From Microplitis mediator (taxonomy: Eukaryota; Arthropoda; Insecta; Hymenoptera; Braconidae): 64,000 bases of DNA. The notes below the pieces were generated by a model. It searched no databases and was not told where the DNA came from. It saw only the letters and a program-made list of their open reading frames with translations. Below, piece after piece: positions 38,209 through 49,497 of this stretch (its first letter is position 1; each line of letters begins with the position of its first letter). The stretch is taken from NCBI RefSeq assembly GCF_029852145.1, contig NC_079970.1, positions 2,356,001 to 2,420,000 of the forward strand, written 5' to 3'. A program made the position numbers and the translations under genes.

Positions 38209-41200
38209 ATGAAGATCTTGGTATTATTTACATTCATCACTTCAAGTTATCTCACGAATGCCAAGTTTTACGTTAATGTCACTGGTGATATAACACTCGG
38301 AGCGCTTTTTCCCGTTCACAAGAAAGGCACCAATGGCGAGAGCTGCGGGAAAATTCAGGTAAAGCTTAAGTGAAGTTGCTTGTTCACTTGGCAATAATAA
38401 AAAAATAAAAATGCAACAAAAAAAAATTTAACTGATTAAACAGATAAGACGAGAGACTCTTAACATGACTTTTCTTTAAAGTGGACCCTTACAATCCACC
38501 GACTTACGAACTCCACGTGTCCCAGATACTGTACGTCAAAATTTTACTCCTCACTCTTGTCCCTTAGCTGTAGAGCCAAAAAAAATAAATAAATATAAGA
38601 AATATGAGTAAGTGTCTTTGGCAGTACTCCAATCGGATCGAATTTTTTTAGGTAATAAAATACAGATAGTCATCAATCATTGATAAGATCGAGTGTACGT
38701 TAGTAAAAATTGTTAGTTATTGGAGAAAAAAATTTGTATTTTTTAATACTTTTATTACAGAGGAATTTTAAATGCTGATGGAAATGGTTTTAGTTGAATA
38801 AAATGAAAGGAATTAGTATTTCTTTAATAATATTGAGAAGAAAGTTTGAATATTTTTTTTATTTCAAAGAACTTTTTTACTTACAGTTTGAAGATGGTAT
38901 TCAACCTCTAGAGGCGATGCTTTTTACTGTACAGCAAATAAATCAAAATCCTGGAATACTACCGGGAATAAAACTCGGTGTTCTTGCTTTTGATTCTTGC
39001 GACAATCCAAATTATGCACTACAACAAGCATTGAATTTTGTTAAAGGTAAATATAAATATACACAATAGATATATAGATAGAAAAAAGTCGGGTAAAAGT
39101 AACGCTAAGGAAATGATGTATTTTTATAAACTTCAATTCACTGACTTTACTCCCTAAAAAAATAATAAAAAATGTTCGCTATTTTTAACCCGATTTCAAA
39201 TTTAAAGCCATGGTGACTATAAAAATATTAATGACAAATATTTATTTACAGTAATACTTAAGTATTAAAAATAAATAAAACTTCGTTTTGAAAGCATCAA
39301 TTGTCTATGCACTGTAAAAAATTCGCGGAGTGAATGCGGATTCACTGAAATTCACTCCGGAGAAGAGTTTTGAAAATATTATAAATAAAAAATAACTGCA
39401 CTAAATAAAATCGAAGTAAAAACTCGCGTATTATATTACTGATCAGCTGATACGCACACACACACACCCGCACACGCACTCGCACACATACGCACACACA
39501 CGCGCACACACGCTCTCGCACTCGCACACTGTTTAACAGTTTAATATAAATTCATTTAAATGTTAAAACTCCAGACCAGAGTGAATTGGAAGTAAAATAA
39601 AATCCGCGTCACTCCCGATTCACTCCGCATGCGCAGTGATTTTTTTTTAAACTCCGGAACTCCAAGTGGCGGAGTGAATTCGGATTGAAATTAAATCCAG
39701 ATTCACTCCCGATTTTCTACAGTGTAAATATACCTTCTTTTATTTATATACCTCGTAACGTAAATATATATTTATCAATAAATTGTCTTTGTTAAATGAA
39801 AGGTTTTATAGCTCATGTGAACGAATATCACGACCAAGAATTCCAGTGCTCAGACGGCAGCGTTCCAAAATTTCTTGGCGGTGGGTTTGATAAAGTCGCC
39901 TCAGTTATTGCCGCCCAGTCGAGCTCCGTAACGCTGCAGGTAATGTACAAAAAAATAAATTTTATTAAAAATAGAGCTGATTGATCAGAAGTCGTGTTCG
40001 CAGTTAAATTTATTCAAATTAAATTTTCTTGCTTGTTACTAACGTAAACAACCCCGTCAAAGGGACGCAGTAAACACTTGAGTAAACTAGAATTTCAGAA
40101 CAAGTTAATTCTATAGTATAGTAAACTAGTAAATTTGCTTAATAAATTTTACAAAAAGATATATAAATTATTCTATCAAATATTTAAATTTAATACTGCA
40201 AATAACAAAATTACGATAAGTAATTTGTTCACTTATGAGAATAAAATAAATTCAGGATTAAATCAACAGACTTTTACTTTTTAAATTTAAAAGCCCGAAA
40301 ATAAAACATTTATTTTCAATAAATCACCGATAATTTTCCTAGAAATTTTCTATCCTGCAATGGCTTAATTTCCTAGCAGATGTTTTTCGCTGTAGTCAGG
40401 ATTTGTTTAGTTGTATTTTCTGATTTTTTTTTTTTTACCACAATAGAAATGATAGATAATAGAAAAATCGTATGGTATTGATAGCCGACCGTTAAATTTT
40501 TTTTTTATTACCTTTTTTGATCCAGGTTGCCTCAATGCTCCGATTATTTGGTGTACCTCAAATATCCTATATGGCGACTTCACCATCGTTGAGTAGCAAA
40601 GAAAAATATCCGCATTTTTTTCGTACCGTACCAAGTGACGTAAATCAAGCCCACGCTATGCTGGAAATTCTAAAGTAAGTTTTTCTCACGAAAAAAAAAA
40701 AAAAAACCAAATATTTAAAAATACTTCCGAAGTATTTCCTTGGCACTTAACATAAAATAAAAGCAAATAAATTTATTTATTTAAAAAAAAAAAAGTACCA
40801 AGTTTCAATGGAGTTGTGGGAATTAATTGGATATGCTGAGAAAATACATTGAGTGCTATTACTCGTTTGTGGTCGAGCCAGAGAGTTCGAGTTGTACACC
40901 CGAAAGTTTTTATTAAAACTATTGGCATTGTTCTAGGCGATTTGAGTGGACTTATGTGTCAGTGGTTTACTCAGACACCGAGTACGGTAATCACGGATAC
41001 GAGACCTTAGTTTCGTTGGCCAACAACTATTCAATCTGCTTTAGTGCACCTCAGAGAATAGACAAGGAACATTTCGTAGCAGAAGACTACGATAACGTCA
41101 TTCGTACAATCACTAACAAAACTCAAGTTCGTGGTACGTTTCCTGTAATCGATTCTAGTCTACTTCTATTATTCTCTATGCTCTCTTACTCCTACATCAC

Positions 41201-44200
41201 TGCTAACTACTAATATATCTCTCTATGTACCTCACATCACCACATATCACAGACCACATACTACATCCTACATCCTGCATCCTCCTACATCTCTCTATAT
41301 ACATCCTCGAATTCGTCTCTTGACAGCCGACGCGCTTTGTTTCTGCCTGACAGGAAAAATTGCTTGTACTCCTCTCTATTCACCTCGCTAATGGAATTTC
41401 AGCTCCGACTTTTTTTTTATCCTCTACAAAAAGAATTTTTAAAAAATAAAAAACAAGAAGCCACAAAGGATAAACCTAAAAGAGTAAACCGAGAGTCAAC
41501 AGTCAACGTCAAACTTTTTAAATAAAATAATTAAATAACGCTTCTTTGTAAAGTTAATTAATCTACACTTTTTTCTCCTCTAATTTATTCGATACAAAAA
41601 AAATTAACTTTAAGATTAGTTCAAAATTTATTTAATTCATTAATTTATTAATCGACTTAACGGATTTAAAGGAGTTGATTTTTTATAAGATTTACATTAA
41701 TTAAAGTCTCAAGAGATTTGTAATCGGATTAAATCTTCTCTGTCCTTAAATAAACTTTTAATTAACGTCATTATTGCTGTACTTGAATTAATACGGTACT
41801 CATGTGTCCGCGAATTAGTTTATAATTTTGAATACACTTACAATTATGACTTATTGTATTTGTAATTGTGATTTTAATTATGGGTTAATTACTTGTGTAG
41901 TGGTAGTACTTTTTGCGGAAAAGACAACTACTCTTCGAGTACTCGAAGCTGCAAGCAGACTCGGAGTTGGTACGAGATTTGTGTGGATTGGAAGCGACAC
42001 TTGGTCGAGTACAAATCACCGCGAGTTTCTCAATTCAGGAAATTACAATAGGGATCAAGAGATGATGGTTGTTTTGGAGGGTGCGCTCGCTGTGCAGCCA
42101 CTGTCGAGACACTTGAACGGTTTCGATGATTACTTTACTAATCTAACTCTCAGTCACGCGGAAATCAACCCGTGGTTTCAGGAACTTTGGCAAGAGTACC
42201 ACGAGTGTGATAAAGATTCTTTGGTAAATCACTTTTTGTTTTCTGTCAGCCAACACTAGAATTTAAATTAACCGTAGAAATTTATTGCGCGGTTTCATTT
42301 TTTAAATTTAAAAATTTCCCGCCTAAAAAAAAATTTGAATTTTCTTGTCTTACTTTGAAAAATTTTTTACGCAGACAATTTTTAAAATTAAAATAAATGA
42401 AGCTTCAAATTTTGATATTTAAAAAAAACTTTTTTTTTACCAGGAAGAAATATGTGATGACCCAACGATGAAAATGAAATACCGCACGGGCTATAAGCAA
42501 CAAAAATTCATCCATTTTGTTCGCGACGCAGTTTATGCAGTGGCTCATGCATTACATAATCTACAGGTGGATATATGTGGGAAGAATTTCGTTGGTATTT
42601 GTAATAGCATGAGACACATCGACGGAGAAACACTCTCAAAGTACTTGAACACGGTCACGTTCAAAGGTAAGTAAGTGAGTAAGTCTTGTTCGGTTAAACT
42701 CATGTTGATGTACTCAAGTGTATTATTACTCAAGTATCAACAAACACATGCGACATACTTAGTTACATAAACATGTACACATGCACACATATGCAGAACA
42801 TAGAACACAGATGCGCGTACTTAAAACTAAAGACATTGTCTTGTGCTTTTAGACGAAGCCGGTTATCCATTTAGTTTCGTTAACGAAGTTGACGGTCCAC
42901 TTCGCTATTCAATTTTGAATTTCCAACGTGACAGTGACGGAACTTATCGTTGGCACGTCGTAGGAAATTATACCCGTAAGTCTATTTAACAGAAATAGTT
43001 ACTATTTAATTAACGTGATTTCAAAAAATGCAATGACGTTTCAGAGATAAATGACGAGAAGCCGGTGCTGTACCTGAATCAAAAAAAGGTGAAATACCGC
43101 AGCGAAGATAAGTCAGGGCGTAAATTTTTCCCAAACTCGGCGTGTTCGTCTCCCTGTCTTCCAAATCAAGTGAAAGTGAGGGAAAAACAAGACGCTTGTT
43201 GCTGGCAGTGTCAAGATTGCGGATCCTATCAGTACAGAGTCGATGAGCATCGGTGTCAAGACTGTGGTCGCGGTCAAAAACCAACCATCGATAGTAGACA
43301 CTGTGTTCCAGTTAAGGAAGAATTTATTGATTACTCGAGTCCTTGGGCCGTGGGTGCGATGGCTGTCGCCAGTTGCGGTAATTTATTTACTAACTAATTA
43401 ATTAATTAACAAACTATTTACTCAAGTTATTATTTATAACCAGTAACTATTTACTAAATTTTTTAAATTAACAGGAATACTGGCAACGATATTTGTGCTA
43501 TCGGTATTTTGGATTTACAGTGACACGCCGGTTATAAAAGCATCTGGACGTGAGTTGTCGTCTTTGTTGCTTGTGGGAACGCTTGTGTCGTTTCTAATGA
43601 CATTTGCGATTGTTGCTGAACCGAATGCCAAGACGTGTATGATCACACGGTTCGGTGTCGGATTTTGCTACACGCTCTGCTATGCTGCGCTAGTCACCAA
43701 GACCAATAGAATCCACAGGATATTCAATAAAAAATGTTACAGTCCTCACAAACCAAAATATACTAGCCCGCAATCACAAATAATAATAACCGGACTCCTT
43801 ACTTCTGTTGAAATAATAATAAATGCTGTATCCTTGTACCGAGTACCAGCTTCTCTTGTGCATTTATACCCCACACGTGATAGGAAACTACGAATCTGCC
43901 GTGGTCTTGACAATGAATCATATTTAATTGGCTTGATTTATCCCTTTGTCTTAATAGGTATTGTTATCATTATTTATTTGCTCATACTAATTAATTTTAT
44001 CAGTTTTAGACACTTATTATTTTTATCAGACGATATGAAAATATAAAATGCTAAAATACGACAGATATTTATGTATTCAAAGCTACTTTGATATTTTTTA
44101 TACTCTACATACTTAGGTGGCAAAAAAAAATTTACGTCTACGGAGACCTAAATTCTGAACTTTGATTGGATCTAAATTATTTTATTCCGATAAAAAAAAA

Positions 44201-46265
44201 GTACAAAGTGTCTGAAATTGGTGACTTATATTCTACTCCAAGCCTTTAAGTTCCGCGAGTTTATGTATCTGAAGATTGGAAGGTTTTCGGGGAATGAAAA
44301 TAAAAAAACGAAATGAAAAGTAAAGAATCTACTAGATCTAGATTTTGGAAATGTTTCGTATAAGTGCTAGTATGCCAACCGTAAATTGCGACCGGCCCCA
44401 ATAACCCCTCAAGTCACTTTTAAGCAATAAAATTACATAATTTTTTCATTTTCGTTGAGTGAAAAACATTCCGATCTTCAGGTACATGCGAATTTTGTAA
44501 CTTTTATTTATTGATTGGTATCTAAGTTACAATTGTTGTTAGTAACTGATCTGATAATGATTTTATTGTCGATTAACATAATTTATACCAGTGAGTAATT
44601 AATTATTGAATGTAAAAAGCTTGGAGTACTTTTTTTAATTAATTAATTACACTGTAAGAAATCGGGGACGGATTTTACTTAAGTCCGAATTCACTTCGTC
44701 ACTTGGAGTTTCGGAGTAAAAAAATCACTCCGCATACGGAGTAAATGGGGAGTTTGTATTTTTAGATGAGTGATTTCGGAGTGATCTGAATTTTATTTCA
44801 ATCCGCATTCACTCTGATTTAGAGTTTTAGTATTAAAATAAACTTCCCTTGGAGTGAATTTTACTCCGAGGGAAGTAAATAAATAAATAGTCATCCGCTT
44901 TACATTCACTCCGGATTAACTCCACTAATTTTTTACAGTGTATTATGATTGATTGATTATTGATAATTAATTATTGCAGTGATATGCACGATCTATGCAG
45001 TAAAAACAAGAAAATGTCCAGATGGATTTAATGAAACACGACATATTGCATTCACAAACTACACGACGTTAATACTGTGGCTGGCATTCGTCCCGCTTTA
45101 TCTAGCGTTCACAAGTAACGCAATCAGAGTTGTTACACTTGCGATGTCGCTGTCGCTGAGCGGGTTTGTGCAGCTCGGGTGTTTGTTTTTTCCGAAAATC
45201 TATATTGTGCTGATGAAACCGGAAAAAAACACAAAGGAACTTGTTATGGCCCATCACAGAAGTTCATCTTATTTACCATCGCCCGCAGCGACGCCGATTG
45301 TTGTACTCAATGGTAATCCATTCGTATTTCCCACACCGACCGAAAATCCCTAAAAGTTGGTACAACGCTTTTTTGGCTTTTTTTTTAATCAAGGGAACTG
45401 CTACCTCCACATCACTGACGTATTAATGTCCCATGACAGTCGTTGTCAATAAATTTACCCTGTGTTTAAATTTACGGTACAATTATTTGATTTTTTTGGA
45501 GTTTAAATTTTTAAATTAAAATTGTTTGAAACTTTTATATCTGACAGAAAAAAAATTCGTTGAGCTGTACATCGCAGCTTTACATTTTAGTTTCATCAAA
45601 AAATGCTTTTGTCAAATTTTTTATGATCAATTTTAATATCAAATTTTCATTGTAAGTTTTATTGCCTAAAAAAACATTTGGCGTTTTTTTATTTTTGCCC
45701 GAGGGCGTGAAATTTTTGAAAAAAAATCTTTTATTTTATTTTTTTTTTAGGTGCACCGTCTTACCCCAGTTTGGAATTTTTTTAAAAAGAAACATTGGAA
45801 TGTAAAATAAAAATTTGGTGACTAAGAGTAAAAATATTCGCGCCAAAAATATTTATTTTTGATTATCAAAATAAAATTTTTTTATTATTCGCAAGGTAGC
45901 CGTCCTCTTAAAAAATGGCGACCACTTATCACTAGTCACGGAATGAATAATCATTAATCACTTAAATTACACACAAACAATTCAAAATTAATAACTTAAA
46001 ATTATTTTATCTAACAATAAATTATTTCAGGAAATACTTTGAGAAACATGCAAAGTAGCGAATCATCATTAAGATCTTCGCGCCTTTGCAGCACGACTTC
46101 AGCTTCAGGTTACTATAAAATTATATACAAACTTAAATGAACTTAATTGATATAATTAATAATTTTTGATTAAATATTTTAGGTTTTGTCAAACCATTAT
46201 TCGACACCGATACCTCCAATGAAGCGATAAATGAAACAATTGATTCAGAATTAAAAATAACGTAA
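38209..46265 (+). CDS. mtt: Class C GPCR, metabotropic glutamate receptor-like, probable mangetout/mXR
   Basis: Cell-surface class C receptor. Exons: 38209..38358, 38887..39046, 39803..39939, 40526..40674, 40937..41133, 41901..42223, 42444..42666, 42853..42975, 43045..43377, 43475..43957, 44980..45312, 46031..46108, 46183..46265 (TAA). Total 2772 nt, about 923 residues, in frame throughout. Order: signal peptide (1-18), Venus-flytrap ligand domain (about 25-500), Cys-rich linker (CCWQCQDCGSYQYRVDEHRC), seven helices (first AVGAMAVASCGILATIFVLS; third loop region LVTKTNRIHRIF; seventh GCLFFPKIYIVLMKPEKN), short tail. Using rat mGluR1 numbering, the amino-acid backbone contacts are kept: S144 (165), T167 (188), D187 (208), Y215 (236), D297 (318). 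The glutamate side-chain contacts Y74, R78 and R323 are replaced by D53, P57 and T302; K409 is R429. That pattern fits mXR rather than mGluRA. A strong donor overlaps the stop (AAC|GTAAGG), so further 3' exons are possible. Confidence 0.92.
39310..39725. repeat. ggagtga MITE containing a CA-rich microsatellite, GPCR intron 2
   Basis: Ends GCACTGTAAAAAATTCGCGG and CCGATTTTCTACAGTGT. The usual GGAGTGAA / TTCACTCC blocks flank an imperfect (CA)n / CGCACA tract at about 39452-39530. A 61-codon frame across the tract is not a gene. Confidence 0.8.
44265..44485. repeat. MITE, gtacctgaagatcgg family, copy 2, GPCR intron 10
   Basis: A 221-bp element with left end GTATCTGAAGATTGGAAGG (decayed) and right end CATTCCGATCTTCAGGTAC (consensus). 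The interior includes GAAATGTTTCG and GGCCCC...AACCCCTC, comparable with copy 1 at 6309-6520 (GGGGGTGGCC...GAAACATTTC on the other side). Confidence 0.8.
44649..44942. repeat. ggagtga MITE, GPCR intron 10
   Basis: Ends ACACTGTAAGAAATCGGGG and CTAATTTTTTACAGTGT. Interior GGAGTAAATGGGGAG and GGAGTGAATTTTACTCC blocks. It ends about 37 bp before the exon 11 acceptor. Confidence 0.83.
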
Positions 46266-46358
46266 GGATTTTTTATTGAATTATAAAAAAAAATAACTTG
46301 GGACACAAACTTATAGATAAAGCTTCATAATTAATTAAATAAGTAATAATTCGGGAAG

Positions 46359-47281
46359 TCTACTGTTTCCGTGGCGCCACCAAATGATCGCAAAGTCTTG
46401 TAGAACTCGACGAAATATTAGTATATTTTACACCTAGGGCAGTAAAATAAGAAATGTCTCATATCTCACGTAATTTTTGGCTGACGCGAAGCCAAGGTCA
46501 ATAAACATGTCGCGTGCCAAATGCCAAAAAAGCGTATAAAAGTTATACGCCCTTTTGGCTTTGAAGAACCAAAAGGGCGTATAATTTTTTTTTTTTGGTG
46601 CCAATCGTTTTGTAAACATGTTCTAAGCCTCAAAATAAAAAAAAAAATTTCAAAGCCAAAAGGGCGTATATCTTTAGATACAAAGATACAAAGATCTAAA
46701 GATATACGCCCTTTTGGCGATAGTACGTCAAAAATTTTTTTTCTGTAGATCTTTACGTTTCGAGCGATTCTAAAAAGAATGGCAAAAAAAATTTTTTATA
46801 CGCCCTTTTGGCATGGAACCCTATCTAACTGCTGTAATACACCCTTTTGGCATTTGGCACGCGATGTGATCTGAGGCTTTCTTATTTACTGCCCAAGGTG
46901 TCAATACTATTTTTCTCCTCGACGGTGGCGGAAAGCGGCAACTTCGTTTCGCACAGCGGGACAAAAGTTGACGCTTTTCACCCGGAGGGGAAAAATATAC
47001 TTTTTTTCAAATAGCTATAACTTCTTCAAAAATGGACTAATTCAGACGTTTTTTTTTTTCAAAATTTTCGTCTTCAAATGTAACTTTCGGAAAAAAATAC
47101 CAAAAGTTGAAGATATTAAAATCTATGAAATATTTCTTTTTTGAAAAAATCGCATTTTTCACGAAATCAATTTTTCTCAAAAACTAAGCGAGATATCGAA
47201 AAATTTTATTCTTTAAAAAAGTCATTTCGTCGAGTTCTAAAAAAATTCACGATCATTTATCAGCGCCACGGAAACCGTAGA
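46359..47281. repeat. Composite inverted-repeat element, outer unit
   Basis: Left end TCTACTGTTTCCGTGGCGC, then CACCAAATGATCGC and GTAGAACTCGACGAAAT. The right end is the complement: ATTTCGTCGAGTTCTAA, GATCATTTATCAGC, GCGCCACGGAAACCGTAGA. About 920 bp including a nested element at 46430-46901. The outer-only interior (46902-47230) has no transposase. Confidence 0.75.
46430..46901. repeat. Nested element with gcccttttggc repeats
   Basis: Ends ACACCTAGGGCAGTAAAATA and TATTTACTGCCCAAGGTGT, about 472 bp, inserted in the outer element. The interior has at least six copies of ATACGCCCTTTTGGC or its complement, plus AAATGCCAAA and a GCCAAGGTCAATAAACATGT region. The GC-rich 11-mer stands out in this AT-rich window. 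Confidence 0.75.
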
Positions 47282-49497
47282 ATCTCCAATAATTCTTCCA
47301 CTGTAAAAATATACGCGTACATTTTATAAAAACGAAAAAAAATAAATAGTCGAACGAACCCAATAAAATTTTACTGACTTATAAACAACAATAAATTTTA
47401 AATGAACTTATAATAGAATTTTTAATGAATATTTAATCGATACATATCGCTAATTTAAGTATAATTAATTAATTGATTGATTAATTAATTAATTAATGGG
47501 TATTCCATTAATACATATCGAGTACTTAGAACCAAATTAAATATATAAATATGCAGGCTGTGTTATTTAAATACACAAGTACTCAAAACTGCTTTTAAAT
47601 TCCCATTTAATTATTTATAATTTTAATTAATTAATTAATTAATTTTTCTATTTATATTAATAATTAAAAACATATTTAAAGTAGATGTACATATCACTGA
47701 TTTATTGAAAAAATAATCGATTAAAGTACAGCAATTAAATCAATACATATTAAATGTAAAAAATAATGCCAAGTGTTTAAAAAAAAATTTCGAATGATTG
47801 CCATATGTCCAAGCCACAAAAATTAATTATTACTATTTAATAAAATAAAATAATTAATTATTAATTACTTACTAATAATAAAATAACATATCCTCACATA
47901 AATGCCTATGTTACACTAATTGTATATATTTGTACATAATTAAATAAATTAAATTATTATAAACTTAATTACGTAATTACTCTATTTCTTATCAAAGTTC
48001 AATACAAATATTTATTAATTTTTAATTACTAAGGCACATTAATTATAGTAATACTAGTGTGCTTTAAATATATATCATAATTAACACTAATTATAATTGT
48101 TATTTATTGATTATGATAAATTTATTATGTGATGTAATGTGGTTATATATATGAATATATATGTAATAAATAAATTAAGGCACGTAAATGCTATGAAAAC
48201 TTATCATTTTTTGATAGTTAATTTTTTTTTTAATTAAAATTTAACGCTAATTAGAATTTATCTTAATTAGTAATAATAAAGACAACGGAAATTTAATATT
48301 TATATCTATATCTTGTAACTACAGGAATTAAAATCACTGTCGGTAATTAAGAATCGCTGGTTACAAATAATTGATATATCTATTTATAATTAATTAATTA
48401 ATGAAAATTAATAAATTGTAATTAATAGCTGCCTAAGGGCGAATATTTTAATATCCTGAATTCTGGAAGACTGGATACTCGTAACGAGTCCAAAAGTTTG
48501 TACAATTATAATATAATTACTTATTTAAATACACGGTATGCATTTTAATTAATTAATTAATTACTTACTCTTATAATTAATCTAAGGTCAGTCGACGTCA
48601 CAAAATGCAGAAGACGCGCGAAAAAATATTTTTAAAAATTTTGAGCAATTTTATATTTAAAAATTTCTATATTCTCATATATTTTCTCATATTATTGAGC
48701 AGATGATTTAAAATTTTGAGCTTCTTTTCAAACTGAGCTTCGGTAAATTTCTTTTTTAATTTTATTGAGCACGTATCGGTAATTGAAATTCATTTGTTTT
48801 AGATAGAGCTAAGGTATAAAATATATATTTTTTAGCAACAGCGTACATACATTTTGAAACGTGACCGACCTATGCAATGCACGCTTTTATCGCAATGCAC
48901 TTGCTCATAAGGCCTTTCATGGACGGAATTGCTGATAAGGCGCTTATATATATGTATATATGTCTAAACAAATAAACATACGATATATATATATATTTAA
49001 TTACTTAGTAGCTACGCTTTCATATAAATATATATAGAGATTCATACTTAATATCAGTAAGTATCATCTAATTATAAATAAGATTTTTTAAATGCTAATT
49101 AAAATTAATTTCAACATTAATGTGGAATTTAAATTCAACGTTGAAATATAAATATTAAATACGGTTTAAGTCACACAGCCGCATGGTTTACGAGTGTATG
49201 ATACACTAATTATTAATTAGTTAATTATTAATTATTAATTAATTTGATTAATTAATAAATCTTGTTATCAATTATCTTCAATACTTAATTTAAAAATTTT
49301 AAAAAAAATCAACAAGACCCAGGTTTTTTTAAAAAACGGGTATAAAAAAAATTTTACACTTTTTAAAAATAACCGACGATTAAAAGTTTATAAAATTTTA
49401 ACAAATATTTTTAAAAAAATTATCACCATTTAAAATCGTATAATTTTATCATTAAAAGTGGAATGTTTGTAAAAAAAGTTTGAAATTTTTAAAAAAT

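Larger units (their letters stand above)
46266..49497. other. Convergent intergenic region between the GPCR and grindelwald
   Basis: Both genes end toward this stretch, so it contains their 3'UTRs. From 46359 to 47281 it holds a composite transposable element. From 47330 to 49497 it is extremely AT-rich, with TTAATTAA-type runs and many AATAAA hexamers. No coding exon is seen. Confidence 0.5.

Noticed and set aside
39342..39527. 61-codon minus-strand frame of alternating Cys/Val/Arg.
   Set aside because: Translation of a CA/CG microsatellite inside a MITE.
43021..43301. Minus-strand frames of 62 and 87 codons.
   Set aside because: Antisense shadows of GPCR exon 9, which encodes the conserved Cys-rich domain on the plus strand.
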